Assembly: GCA_004352715.1 (NCBI GenBank)
Contig: SCFE01000046.1
Coordinates: forward strand, 74,345 to 138,344
Origin: Hofstenia miamia
Lineage: Eukaryota > Xenacoelomorpha > Acoela
DNA: 64,000 nucleotides
Reading direction: 5' to 3'
The notes below the pieces were generated by a model. The model was given only the letters and a program-made list of their open reading frames with translations. It made no database searches and was not told where the DNA came from. This document shows positions 32,811 through 44,975 of this stretch, piece by piece (position 1 is the first letter of the stretch; the number at the start of each line of letters is the position of its first letter). Both the position numbers and the translations under genes were made by a program.

Positions 32811-33489
32811 TCTCTTTTGCAGTATCTACAAAAATAGACAATAAAATTGATCTAACATGCTGATAACTATTCTTAGTTATGTTAAACGTTTATTTATTGT
32901 TTATTATATGAAGGCATGAGTAAAACGGATTTTTTAGAGAATCGATTATTGAAACGTTAGCTTCAATTTGAAAAATATCCTTATGTTACATTTCTTGTAA
33001 TACCTTCTCCCAGCAACCGGTTTTTGAAGATTTACAAAATGATTAAGAATTTAAAAAGTAATATTTGTTCGCTCTCTAAAAACAACTTTTTTTCAAGTTT
33101 CCAACCATTGACTGATACCATAATCAAAAGTAGTTTTATATTACTCAATTTAAATTGCTGCTTCCCAGTCGTTTTCATAGATGCTGATTTTATTTCCCTG
33201 CTAACTGATGGTGAGGTCATTGAATTCGTAGATTGGAATAAGGATTGGTTGAACTATAGGCTTGACATTGCATCTACATGTATGTCCCTGTTTCATTTGC
33301 TCTACCAATTTCAAAAATTCAATGTCCTGCTGCGTTTTGATTTAGGTTATTCATTCTTTTTGTCAGGCGCTATTATTTGAGGGTATATTAGTCAAATTGG
33401 ATATTTAGTTGAACACACACCTAAGTAAACATGTTTTTGTTCGGAACATTTAAATCACCTGATCTCACAGACTTGGTATTACATGTAGT
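32811..33489. other. Non-coding spacer
   Basis: An AT-rich 118-codon open frame at 33024-33380 has no recognisable motif and is overlapped by a frame on the other strand; I treat it as chance. Confidence 0.45.
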
Positions 33490-33816
33490 TAGGGATCGGC
33501 GGTATACGAAAACAATACCGAGACCGCGGTTTTCACTCAAAATCGAAGCCGAACCGAAAGAAAACCGAGTTTTCGGGTTTTAGTCGAAGCAGTCGTTTAG
33601 AATGTTATTGCCAAGAAACAATGCAAAATGCTTGGCAAACTCCTTATCAAGTTGAAGTGTAATTGTGTTTACTTGATTTTCAACTTAATTTACCGTCATG
33701 AAATATACTTAGAAATGTATGTTTCTCTTGAATAACGCTTTCTAAAACCGTTAGTAGTTGGCTAAGAAGCCGAAACCGAGTTCGTCTTTTGGAAACCGCC
33801 GAGCGCTACATGTAGC
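33482..33816. mobile_element. hAT-like MITE (319 bp) with 8-bp target duplication
   Basis: The body runs 33490-33808. Left end TAGGGATCGGCGGT and right end (reverse complement) TAGCGCTCGGCGGT agree at 12 of 14. Flanks CATGTAGT and CATGTAGC agree at 7 of 8, the 8-bp duplication typical of hAT. Subterminal GAAGCCGAA/CCGAG motifs repeat inside. There is no coding capacity. Confidence 0.85.
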
Positions 33817-34285
33817 ATCTGCAAAACATCAAGACCTATGAGACTGGGTACTGAAGAAGGGGATAGATTTTTAAAATAATCTTCTAGATAGCTTTGTTGC
33901 CAATAAGTTTTAATTTTTGGTTTTTCCAATAATGTCACGAATAGAATTTTGTCGTAAGACCACAATGTTAATGGGAATGGATTTGGGATGAGGCGGAACC
34001 AATTTAGTGCTGCATGATTCTTTATGTGTTGGTAAATGCTAATGTTTCCGAAATTGTGAATTTGAATATGTGTCATGTAGCTTTCCGTTAGAATTTAAAA
34101 TTTTACATTATAATTTTCTACTGTAATAATTATGTAATTGTCTTATACAATTAATATTACAGTTGTTGGCGTTTGTGTGATTGGTCCGTTGTCAGACGAT
34201 CCTATTGGCTCACACTTTTGCCACTAGTGGTGCTATTTGTTAATCATAATTTACATGTTCTCAATTTAAATCATGTTTAATTGAA
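33817..34285 (+). promoter_or_regulatory. Upstream region of LDLa gene
   Basis: Two ATTGG pentamers (inverted CCAAT) at 34180-34184 and 34204-34208 lie about 80-100 bases before the ATG. A TATTACAG at about 34155-34162 could instead be a splice acceptor for a 5' untranslated exon. No TATA box is obvious. Confidence 0.35.
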
Positions 34286-34472
34286 ATGCTTGACACACGA
34301 TTGCTTTTAGTCTGGTTGAACGTCTGGGTAGTGATTTTCGCCAAAGCATGTCCACCTTGTGCCAAGAATATGATGCCCTGTGGAGATCACGCGTGCACGT
34401 GCTTTTATTCAGTTAATTATTGCGATTTGAAGCCCCAGTGTCCTAATAGGGAAGACGAAAAAAATTGTAATT
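34286..34472 (+). CDS. LDLa-repeat protein, exon 1: signal peptide and LDLa module 1
   Basis: ATG 34286 starts a hydrophobic leader (residues 1-21, ending IFAKA) followed at once by a cysteine-rich module with Cys at 22, 25, 32, 37, 39, 46, 52 and 61. The end reads YCDLKPQCPNREDEKNC, the C-x-C-x(4)-DE-x-x-C finish of LDL-receptor class A domains, so the protein enters the secretory pathway. The exon ends at a GTAAGT donor (34473) in phase 1. It matches the 2-nt start of the 61-nt exon at 52346. The module has two extra cysteines compared with a standard six-Cys LDLa, and Gln/Pro replace some calcium ligands, so calcium binding is uncertain. LDLa proteins act as extracellular ligand receptors or LDLa-containing GPCRs; the C-terminal domains that would decide lie beyond the window. 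Confidence 0.82.
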
Positions 34473-37400
34473 GTAAGTTTTTCAATCAATCTATAATAAT
34501 ACAATGTGATTCTTTAATTGAAAAATTGAACCAATGTGTAATTAGTTTTTGACCCGTAAATAAAATTCGCCATTGATTGCAAATGTATTTGATTTTTGAT
34601 CATCTTTCTATTTATGTTGCAAATTGTCCAATTTCCGCTAACCAGCGTGATTGGTCGACGCGTGCCATGTCCAAACTTAGTTACCATTCTAAATAGCTTT
34701 TCCACAAGTTTTATGGTTCTAAATTAATGAATTTTGGTCCGTAGAATGAAATGTTTTCCCAATTAAATATTTGAGAATGGCACCGTACAATTCTATTTTG
34801 CAAAGCGCAATTCCTTTCATATTTAATCAGCGTTGCATTAATTATACATTTATTACATTCTCAAAATACTTGCTAGCTGAATTTTAATAACATCTTCCCA
34901 ACTTTTAATGTTTGTTTTTGTTAAAAATATTTATCCTTTTACATGTATGATGTGTTACATGCTACAAACATTTGTTTTGCAATATTAAATTAATTGCGAC
35001 ATTTTTCTTAAGTGATAATAGGATTTGGGGAATGCTCAGGAGGTTAATTCTATTAAATGCAACAACTCTTGTTTCAAACGTTTCTTATTGTGGCAGACCA
35101 AGATTTATAGTATGTCATTATTTAAACACGTCACCGGATATCTACATTGATAGATTTTATTGCCTGCTGTGAGAAAAGGTTGTTTCCGTTTTACATTAAT
35201 GAATCCCATGTCAATGGCATTTACCATACTTAAGACTTTTTTACTCAACGTTTTGCTACTTATCATCAATATGGATCCATGATATTCAGTACGTGCCTTC
35301 CATTATGGTTTGCCCATTGGAAGTTCATTAAATTGCATACAATTTATTACACTATTGTAAAACCTCTCTAACTTGGACAGCCTAGAGGATATAAAAAATT
35401 TTGCAATCTTCAAAAAAAATTAATTGCAGTTGCAAAAATATAAAGTACTTGTAAACTTTCAATTAACCAAAGCAAATCGTTGTGAAATCTAAGGAATTTG
35501 AGCTGAAAGTGCCTATTGAGAAACACGTTTTTCATCACAAATTCTCTTGTCGGTTTGAAGTAAACTCTGGATTTCAAAATTTGCAAGAAGTAAGCCTTGT
35601 CTTATACCATTATAGGCATACTTGGTTCTTCTTAAAAAAACTTTTTTAGAGTAATATATTCTTTTTTATAAACTTCCCATTCACGCCTAGGATATTTAGC
35701 AAATATTTGCCCCCTGGGCACCCCACTAAGTTGAAGAGTTGAGTAGTGTCCCAAATGCATGTCATTTTTACAAATGTCCACATCCCCAAATGTGTATAGC
35801 TGTCTGTAATGTAGTATTTGTAGAAAGTTTGGCATAACATCAAGCGATTAAATGTGTAATAATAAGTTAATAAACAAACATTCTATACACAACTTCAACA
35901 GCTCTATTTTACTTTTGGCGCATTACTTTAGAGCGAATACGCAAAATGAACATTTTAATGCATTGTAGGAACTTTATTACAAGTGTGCTAGTTTTTGTTC
36001 TTTGCATGCATACGTTCACCGTTGGCATTTCCATACTAAATACTTCAATTTCATTTTGTTGATCCCTGATTGCTTTTCATTGTAAATTTAATTTTTTTAA
36101 TATACACCCGTTATTACACCTAATATAACGAATTTGAGGCACTAAATTTTATATCTGATCAGTTCAGAAAATGCTCCACAATCAGTGATGACGTTGTTAT
36201 AATTTGTGAAGCTAATAACGAAATATTAAATATCTCCTTACATAATATTGATTTTACCTGCCTCAACAGGACACGTGCTTCCTGAACTGAATTATACTGC
36301 CTAAATTTATTTTATTCGCGCGCAGCATAGTTCAAGTTCGCATCTTTTAGTTAAAGAATCCAAGTTTTATTGATTGGGTGCATAATTACACATTCGTCTC
36401 TGTTAGACAAATAAATCGCGAAGATTATTATTCCACGCGAATTTCTAATAAAACTAGCTTTATTCCGACCGATTTTATCGAATTATTGGTGTCGTCTGAA
36501 TGGTTAGTTTTTGATGTTTATTTTATAAGGCTCATCCGGTCGTTCTTAGCCCCATGGTTACTAATACACACGGAATCATTTATTGATTAAAATTCTTTCC
36601 CACACTTAATTATTTAACAAATGCAATATTTATGCGAACTCTGTTTATACGGTATTTCAACTGCTTTGACGTTTTTTAACCATGTACTTTTCCATTCATT
36701 TTTTATCAATAATTATTTTATTTATTTGGGGAACAGCATGAAAGAAGTATATTTTATTAATATTAAAATGTGTACGCTGTGTGATTATGCTTAAGCCACT
36801 GCTTTAAACAATGTTTATAAAAACGTTTTAAACTGGCTTAAAAAACGAAAAAACACTGTGTGCATACATTTTAGTTTACTCTTTCTATTAATTACTTTAA
36901 TTGTTCAGATTATAACACAGTTTTTTCTTTTTTCAGATATACAAGGCCTCATTTGAAATTTATTTTTGGATGTGGGCGGTTTAAATTTTTTTCCCAAGAT
37001 GATTATAATCAATCATTTATTTGCAATTTGGTTTTCCCAAAAACTTTAAGGTACATATTTATAGACGCCTTTTATTAATGGGAGAGCAAAAAATGATTTC
37101 CGCAAGCAACAAAGTGTACGCCTGTTTTTCTGTGTATTTGCAGTTTAAGTTTAGATTCAAAAAAATGAAAAAACAATACGTTTTAGAATATAAGTATTAA
37201 CTAATTTAAACAACTTCCCTTATTGCATTATCAGTGCAATTTACCCAGTACGTTAAAAATAGCATGGGAAATATCTTAAATAAGCAATATAAATGTAGTT
37301 CATTTATTTACTATAGCAACGTAATTTTAACTGTTGCTAGACTTCATCGTATTTAATACTGATCACGCATTGTTGTAAAATGCATAGCTTTCAAAATTTG

Positions 37401-37745
37401 ATAAAATATTGTTGAATTGGTAGGTCATTAATTTTAATTAAAGGCATTTACTATATTAAATTAATGCTGCCAGCGTTTCGTTATCATTAAAAATGATAGC
37501 GATTAGCCTTAATAATTATTTCGCTATGTGAAACGAGTGGTAATCAATCTCTAATTCGCCAAGTGCGAGTTCAAAACATTTTTCTTGTAAACAAATTTCG
37601 GTAAGCACTTATTTTTGAAATTCGCCAAGTGTATGAATTCTAATTTATACTAAAAAATTGTTTTTTAAATAAAGAATTTTAACTTTACATAAACGCACTT
37701 TCCAATTTACTAAATAACAAAATCATACACACTATGGCAGCTTTT

Positions 37746-38075
37746 TAAAATCGCGATGAACTACGTCCCTCTTATTACAATTTTTTTCTAAAACAATTTT
37801 TTGATTTTGTAGCCCAGCATTTTTTGAGTGATAAAAAATTTGGAAATGGGCCTTTCATCACAAATCATATACCCATTAATATAAACAATGATGGTCTGAA
37901 CGCTAAATTTATATCCATCCTGAGTAGCATATTCCATAATTGCCAGGATTGTTTTAAATTATGTGAACATCTGGAACGTGTTTTTTGTGAACTGTTTCCA
38001 ACAGCAATGCAATTACAAGTTTCGAACAAAATTAAACCATTTCAATTAGGTCAACTGCAAATTCTTCTGGAATAA
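37746..38075 (+). other. Unexplained 110-codon open frame inside intron 1
   Basis: Open from just after a TAA to a TAA at 38073-38075. Composition is protein-like: RPSYYNFFLKQFFDFVAQHF, then a Gly/Pro turn, then NCQDCFKLCEHLERVFCELF and a Gln/Leu-rich end. I do not recognise it. A GTAG at 37809-37812 could act as an acceptor for a phase-1 exon, but using it would terminate the LDLa protein, and the frame also runs upstream through it. It could be an alternative terminal exon, a fragment of a retrocopy, or part of a transposon gene. AATAAA-like sequence occurs about 190 bases downstream. Confidence 0.35.
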
Positions 38076-41000
38076 TGTTTCCATCAAGAAAGTTTTCCTG
38101 AGACTATTTAAATTTTCAATGTTTTCCAGCAAAGTAGAATTTTGCGATATTTTTTATTTCAAAGAGGGACCACTATCCAAAGCGGCAACAAATTGTGCAT
38201 TTCTGGTGTATCAAAACTGCCTTTTAGGCCTTTAAAAATAAAAGTATCAGCAAATTAAAAGAAAATTAAATAAAAACAAAGCAAAAATAGATTTTTTTGG
38301 TTTAAATATTCGCGGATATCGCTATATTAAGTATTTATGACTGTAACAACTGTTCAATTGCAATTTTAGTTTTAATCGTCTTTTAAAATATATGCTGTCA
38401 TTTATATAGTAAACTTAATTTCAGTGTCGTTTTTAACATGGAACAATTTCATCAACAGCAACAATTTGTTGTTTACTTTTAGATAAACTCATTTTTCATG
38501 ATTAATGTGTGATGGTGTGGTATGAAACCTTCTGCAAGTTATGTTATTTCTAAACATTAATTTGCTTATCTGATCACTGACATCTACATACTGATTCTTG
38601 CAAATATCTAAGTGGAACAGTATTTATTGACCCATTTCCAATTGTGTTTTGTGTAAACTAAACTATGAAACGGTTTTTGAGAGAAGGCATTATAGCCTTT
38701 CGGCAATGTTTCCAACTACTGTAACGAAATGACATGCGAACGGTTGTTCAACGATCGTTTTTTGACCGAGATTTATGAGTTTCTACTCATGACTTGTACA
38801 AATATCTGTCCTGGCTGTTCTTGTTTGATTGCAGTTGTTTACTTTTCATAAATGTATGGCAAATGAGCTTGTTTTTGTTTAAAAGTGTGATGATTACACA
38901 GTGGAGCAAACAAATGCATCAAAACGAATATGCACCAGGGTACTTACCACATTTTCAATTGTTTATCGAATTGCTTTTTATATAAAACAAAACAGAGTCG
39001 TGTGTGCATTTTAAAACGTCATTGACTGAGATTCCAGAGGTGGTATACATTCGATTTCGCATTGATTAAACTCATTTATTCATTAAAGGTGTCTTATTTT
39101 TTTAATACTATTGTTCATGTAAACGTTTGAAAAAATTACTTCCAATTTGCAGTGCTGGCAGAAAAAAATATGGGGTGCTTAAAAGACATGTTTTTCAATG
39201 TTTTTCTCAAATGTTCGAAATAGTCTTAGACCAGAGAAGGTCCAAGAAAACTTCGTTTTCTCTAAAAATGCTAAATGAAGCCTAAATTTATTCCTAAAGC
39301 ATATTCCTTTCGCATTTTTCTTTGGTTAATTTTCGTTTGTTTCTTTTCAATACATTAATTGAAAAAAACATGTTTTAAACTTTAAACTATTTAAACGTAT
39401 TCTTTCTAAAAATAGTATAATTGCCAACCCTGTCAATTTAAAACACAATCTCGGTTGAATTGATATTTTAAATGCTAAGTACATGTATTTATATTAATTG
39501 CTATGCTTCTTTAGACCTACAGGCAATTCTTGTTTTATTCTTTAACAATTGCGTTGAGTCGAATCAATAATATTTGTATTATATTTAAAATTGAATATAT
39601 CAAGTCAACAATGAACTTTTATAAATTTTAATTTGCTTGTACATAATACATAAGTACATTGTGAATGTTTTTCACGGCTGTTCATTATAAATATTTCTTA
39701 AGGCTGTGAGAAAAGTTTTACGGATGGAGGCTTTCTTTTTAATAAGCAAATATCTTGATCCGAATTTTGAGTTTATAATCTTGTTGTTTCCTAATTCCGT
39801 TCTGCCGGAAGGGAAATCACTTTTTTATTAAAATAACATAAAGTCGCTTTTTTATTTAAGACTTCAATTTGCTAAAATGCAAATCTAAATCTAGCATTAA
39901 TCATTGAAAGATGCCATTTAAACGGTCGTAATGAAAGAATAAGAAAGCAACGTTCATAAATTTTGAGGGAAAACGTTTAGAAATTGAAAGGCAATCTTAA
40001 AAATTCTTCGTTTAAACACCGGGTTCCCCTTTCCACTCCATTTTTGTTACATTTCTTCAAATCAGGTTCTTCTGTACCCAAAATTAATATGCCAATTTTT
40101 CCTTTAATGAAATGCTACCCTGGTTTACTTCCTTCCCGCCAAATGCATGTTTTGCATTAATTGCTCTGCACCTGTAGTTGTTGTAAATGTTGTGTTCACT
40201 GGGAATTTTCCACTTGAAAGTTGTTTTCAGGATTAGGAGTTACTCAGGAAATTGTGGTTTCATTGTTTTATATCCGTGAGGCCTAATTGCTTTTCACTTT
40301 TACAAAATTGCAACCCGCTTAGTTTTTTGATGCATTCAGTTACTTGTAAACAATGTTAAATTCTTTTAAATATCCTTTAGTATCGAAATGATTGACAACT
40401 AGTGTAGTGGCTTGTGTAGTCTCCGTATTTTGATTGGCCAAAAATAATGAAACATTAAAATCACTTTACCTGGGTGAAATTTCTTTAAAATTCCACAAAA
40501 TAATTAACTCTCTAGCGCCGATTGGGGTCACTAACGATCGATTATAGGTAAAATTGATATCCTGTATACCATTTAGTGTTTACAGACTACTGGCCTTGAG
40601 ATTTTTTTTGTATAAGAATAAAATTCCGTGCAGATTTCCTTCTAAGACGTTAATTCCCATAGGCAAAAAAATAATTGAAGACCTACACTTTCGAAGGACT
40701 AGATTTCGAAACATTTTTTCTAATATTTGATTCCAAATGTGATCCAAAGGGAAAGCAATAGAAAGAAATATATTTAGGAAATGTGTGAGAAAACATGAGC
40801 ACTCTTAAATATCTGCGTTGATAAGCATTTGCATATAATAAACTTCTGTTGATGGTATTAAGGTTTAGTTTTTTGCAAATTTAGGATATAACACGAGGCC
40901 AAAATGAGCTTTCATTAAGCAAAGTAAATTTATAGTTCTGCACGTTAATTTGATTATACAGCTATTTTCATTTATTTTTTCATTCAATATACATTTTTTA

Positions 41001-41449
41001 TAATCTTATTTTAGAAATGTTTGTTCAATAATAGGAAGAAATATATAAAAAAATTCTGGTTGCACAATATTTTTCAAAAAAATTATCGAGCTAAAACGAG
41101 CCTCATTGATTGAAGAGTTCTATGTGGCGAGCCGAGCTTAAAAATGTCATCATGTTGATAAGTTTGCCTAAAACAAATCATTATAGACATATTGTTACAA
41201 TTAAGTGTTACAATTGTGTAAGAGACTGAAAAGAGTAATTTATACATGCAAATTTTGATAATTCATGTTTTATATTAACTTGTTTAAAAAAATTCTGAAA
41301 GCCATTCTGAGTATTCCTTGTCACTAAAGATTTAAAAATTCTTTTCATTCGTTAATAATTATGAAATGGCTTATAAATTTTGAAATTCAGCTGTTGTGAA
41401 ATGTAATCTCAGAAAAATATCCCAGCAATGTGTATAAGTCCTCATTTAT

Positions 41450-41640
41450 TAGGAATGTAGCAGGGGTGTATTCCTACAATTTACAGCGGGTATACGCTAG
41501 TTACCAATTTAAAATCAGCGTTTACGAGAGACGTATATTCATACAAAAATTACAAATTACGCTAGATCCTTTCAAATGGAGGGCATGAGGCGCATACCTG
41601 CGTATATGCCCTCTACTGCAGCTGCAGCCTTCGACTTTAG
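41450..41640. repeat. GC-richer palindromic patch
   Basis: GAGGGCAT...ATGCCCTC (about 41579-41613) encloses GCGCATAC/GCGTATA, and CTGCAGCTGCAG is a 12-bp perfect palindrome just after. It probably marks a short foldback element; no ends or target duplication were established. Confidence 0.4.
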
Positions 41641-42123
41641 ATATCATGCTATTCAACTTAGTAATTTCTATTTTTGTTTAAAGCATCTCCTAGAAAGTGA
41701 CAAAATAACGTATTAATATAGTACGATGCTTAGATCACATTCAATCAAGTGAATTGCAACATTCTTATAACAACTTATCGAAGGTAAATCAAATTTAAAT
41801 TGTTTAAAGTTTAAATAACCAGGTATTCGGAATGTTTAATCCACTCCACCCTCGAAGTTTATAAATTAGACTACAAACATCCTAATTCGTGTTTTTAATC
41901 AACAATGTTTATACGTTTTCCCGCTTGTTTTTTTAGTGTCTCTGTATCACAGAAATTTCGCGTGACAAACATTAGTAAAGCATGCGTTGTCAATGCATCG
42001 CTGATTTTGTACGTATGTTACAGCGCGGGTGGTTTTTCTTTCGCTGTTGGCGGTGTTTGACGACCTTTTATTTCTCGCTATCCTCCAAACTGACATTTGG
42101 ACTGCGCTAGTTATTTAGTAAAT

Positions 42124-42386
42124 ATCGTTATTTTGACTGCAGTAATTGAACCAATTCAAAATGCAGGCATGTTCTATATTCTTTTCGCTTTCCAGTTTCG
42201 ATTTATTCAGAAATTTAATGAGTTTTGTACCTAAAATATTACGCNNNNNNNNNNNNNNNNNNNNNATCGTTATTTTGACTGCAGTAATTGAACCAATTCA
42301 AAATGCAGGCATGTTCTATATTCTTTTCGCTTTCCAGTTTCGATTTATTCAGAAATTTAATGAGTTTTGTACCTAAAATATTACGC
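42124..42386. repeat. Identical 121-bp sequences on both sides of a 21-N gap
   Basis: 42124-42244 and 42266-42386 are the same sequence, separated by 21 N (42245-42265). This is an unmerged contig overlap, not a tandem duplication; the true sequence should contain it once. Confidence 0.92.
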
Positions 42387-42759
42387 ATTCAATCATTCAG
42401 CGATTAGCTGGACTTTTTGTTATTTCCTTAATTTCTAATTATTGCTTTCCTTGGCCCTATTTGCTGTTGTGTAATTTATTTCTACATGCCAAGAGCAGCA
42501 ATAGAGAGGAAATGACAGCCGTGCCTTTTCTACACATTGGAAACAAAATTGGTATATGAAAACAGTACCGGTACATATACATACATTAACTGCTGTTGTT
42601 CAGTTTTTGCGGGCCAGTTTTTTTCAAATTGTTTGTAAGAATTTACAAATTTTTAATTCAATAATTCTAAATAATTATTCGCAAATAAAATACTTGTCAG
42701 AAATATAACCCAAATTTGCCCATTACGACTTTAAATTACCAAACTGCTTTGTTCACTTT

Positions 42760-43020
42760 TAAACAATTTTTTCTAAGCCCATTAGGAAATTTGAGAATCC
42801 TGGGATTTGGAAACATTTATGTGTAAGTGTACTTCGTTGCTATGGCAAAAATTTGTGGAAAAATATTTAATGTTTTGGAAGTAAATGAAAATATTAACTT
42901 TTTTCAATATGAAATCAGATATTTCCCAAACCTAGTGTTCAGATAATAATGCAGGCAAAGCTCATGGCAGCAACAACTGACCTCAAGTACTTCGTTTTCT
43001 CTAAATAGACCAACCTAGTC
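42760..43020 (+). repeat. Dispersed repeat, copy 1 (second copy at about 62980-63240)
   Basis: Shared blocks in the same order include TTAGGAAATTTGAGAATCCT / ATAGGAAGTTTGGGAAACCT, TTTTGGAAGTAAATGAAAAT / GTGTTGGAAGTATATTAATA, and CATGGCAGCAACAAC...TACTTCGTTTTCT / CATGGCAGCTTCAAC...TACTTCGTGTTCT. No coding is seen. The family is unidentified. Confidence 0.7.
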
Positions 43021-44180
43021 CCGTCCGGGAACGTCGGGCGTAAAGTCTGAAGACAATGCGCTCGGACTGGTTAACGCAGGCACGCGAATTTAGAATGAAA
43101 ATGAAAAAGTAGACTATTCTCCTTGAAGTGGTATTTTCAGATTTGAGATATCTTTGAAAAATTTTATTGAAACCTTTACAAATTGTAAAAATGCCCGGGT
43201 TATTAGAGTTGAGCATGCTTGCACCTAATTTTTTTGTGATTTGACTTGTTAGTATGAATGAAACTTAATGAAAAACAAAAGTTTCAACATAATTTGAGCA
43301 CAACCTGAAATACGGTTGCATGCTTAGGTAAAGATGGCTTGGGGTATTTTCAGAACTCTTAAGGATATCCACCTAATAAAAAGCAAGCAAGCAGGTTCTA
43401 ATTGTTAAGTCCGTGGTTACGTAATATAATGTATTTCTAAAATTTTAATTCTTTTATTTCATTCTGGCTTCAAAAGTCTTCACTTGTAATTGAATAAAGA
43501 GGAAACAATTATTGTTTGCGGTCGCTAATGTCCATGGGCCACATGGGTTGCGATATCCTGTGTGTGGTTATTAGTTCATTTTTGCAGCAGACGATTCCCA
43601 TGGTGCCACAGGCGTCCTTTTCTCATCGAGTAGTCGCAGTTCACTGCGCAATCTTACTCGTGCTTATTTCACTTCCCAGACTATTCGCTCCATTCCTCCA
43701 AATCAACAATCAAACAATTAATTCATCCAATCTGTCATTTGTGGTTGATGTGCTATAACAGTGATTTCTAAATATTCTGAAAATTATATAAAATTCGTGA
43801 ATAGCGATCCTTCAGGCTAAACAGCTCTTCAATATCATTCATACATTTTCATCAGAATAAGATTTCATTCAGTGTTGGTTGAAAAAGGGACTGTTCAAAA
43901 TGAGTGTAAAGTACTATTTTAATCGTAAACATTCTCGTGCCTTTTAAAATGAGAAACGGTTTTTCAGCGTTTACAAAAACGTTTTCTCCATGTCCTTTAG
44001 GAAGTTGGAAATCGTGAGACATGGACATTAATATTTGACGAACGTGCTTGAGTGTAATATTGAAAATTTGTGCCAAACTGTTTTGCTGTGCCTATGTTAC
44101 TATTTTCCTATGAAAACCGCGATTTTTCAAAAAAAAATTATATATCATATATATATATCATATATATATATATAGTTGCT

Positions 44181-44460
44181 TGTTCAATAATTGATCTTTG
44201 TTATGGTTCTTAATTATTAAAGCTTCTGCAATCTTGGGTGTTCTCATTATTATATTAAAATTGTTCTTCTAGCATGATGTTGATGCATATATATTTCTGA
44301 CATTTGATGACCTGATAGATACTTATTCATCCTAGTTATAAAATGGCGCTTAGTTTCCCCCAATGTAAGAAATATTGCATTCTTCACAATTGTATTTATA
44401 GACAAGTGAGGAAACTAGCATTTTTTCGATAGAATCTTTGTTCTTAAAACTTTCTGACGT
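44181..44460 (-). pseudogene. Penelope-like element: GIY-YIG endonuclease remnant
   Basis: On the minus strand from 44460: KNKDSIEKMLVSSLVYKYNC, then CEECNISYIG, then after stops PKIAEALIIKNHNKDQLLNK. C-x2-C-x4-YIG and the EALxI...LLN end are hallmarks of the Penelope GIY-YIG nuclease, which follows RT in these retroelements. Three stops after YIG show decay. The terminal 48 bases (44181-44228) recur in the same orientation at 44501-44548 with one mismatch. Confidence 0.82.
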
Positions 44461-44500
44461 TTTCTTTGATTACAAAATTGGTGTTAACTTAGTTAATTTT

Positions 44501-44793
44501 TGTTCAATAATTGATCTTTGTTCTGGTTCTTAATTATTAAAGCTTCTGATGAAAAAGCAAATTTTGTGGAGCTTTCTAAACTACACTTAAAATTACATAA
44601 AAGTAAGCTCAAGATCGAATTTATTGAAAATTGTATTGAAAAGAAATTAATACCAAAATTTCTGTCACTTTCAATTCCTAATCATCTAAGACCATATGCT
44701 CATCATTTCAAGAAAAGTCAATTGAAGTCACTTAAATCAATACTTAAAGTTGCAAGGAAAGAATACAAGGTAAATAGCAACAAAGTAATATGA
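44501..44793 (+). pseudogene. Penelope-like N-terminal coding fragment joined to inverted nuclease tail
   Basis: 44501-44548 repeats the tail of the minus-strand nuclease. From 44549 a plus-strand frame reads ELSKLHLKLHKSKLKIEFIE, then KKLIPKFLSLSIPNH, resembling the region upstream of RT in Penelope-like elements (Lys-rich helices followed by LIPKFL). It stops at 44793. The head-to-inverted-tail arrangement is common for broken Penelope insertions. The assignment of this half rests on pattern memory and is less certain than the nuclease. Confidence 0.5.
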
Positions 44794-44874
44794 GCATATT
44801 AAATTTATTCTAAGTGCATGAAAATTTAAACATCATTAAATTTTAGTGTAGTATATTGTAAATATTATTCCCAC

Positions 44875-44931
44875 AAATTTTGTATTCTGATGATGATTTT
44901 CGAATCGAAACCGGTTAACATTAAATTGAGC
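44875..44931 (+). ncRNA. Hammerhead-ribozyme-like motif of the Penelope element
   Basis: CTGATGA (44887-44893), then stem GATT-TTCG-AATC (44895-44906), then GAAA (44907-44910) followed by C. This is the CUGAUGA / stem II / GAAA layout of a hammerhead core, in the neighbourhood where Penelope pseudo-LTRs carry such ribozymes. A single U between CUGAUGA and stem II is irregular. A stem I can be drawn between AATTT.TGT before the core and ACA..AAATT after it. The cleavage triplet (perhaps GTTA at 44914-44917) is not secure. Confidence 0.42.
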
Positions 44932-44975
44932 ACAATATTATACATATATATATATATATGTGTGTGTGTGTGTTA

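Noticed and set aside
33024-33380. 118-codon frame upstream of the MITE
   Set aside because: AT-rich, hydrophobic and Phe/Leu-biased, with a competing frame on the other strand and no family resemblance.
43001-43090. tRNA or tRNA-derived SINE head
   Set aside because: GC-rich and arm-like, but no A box/B box pair or cloverleaf could be drawn. I found no tRNA or rRNA gene in the window.
43516-43758. 80-codon frame in a GC-richer patch of intron 1
   Set aside because: No domain, no splice sites that fit the LDLa gene phases, and no signal sequence that would make sense as a separate gene.
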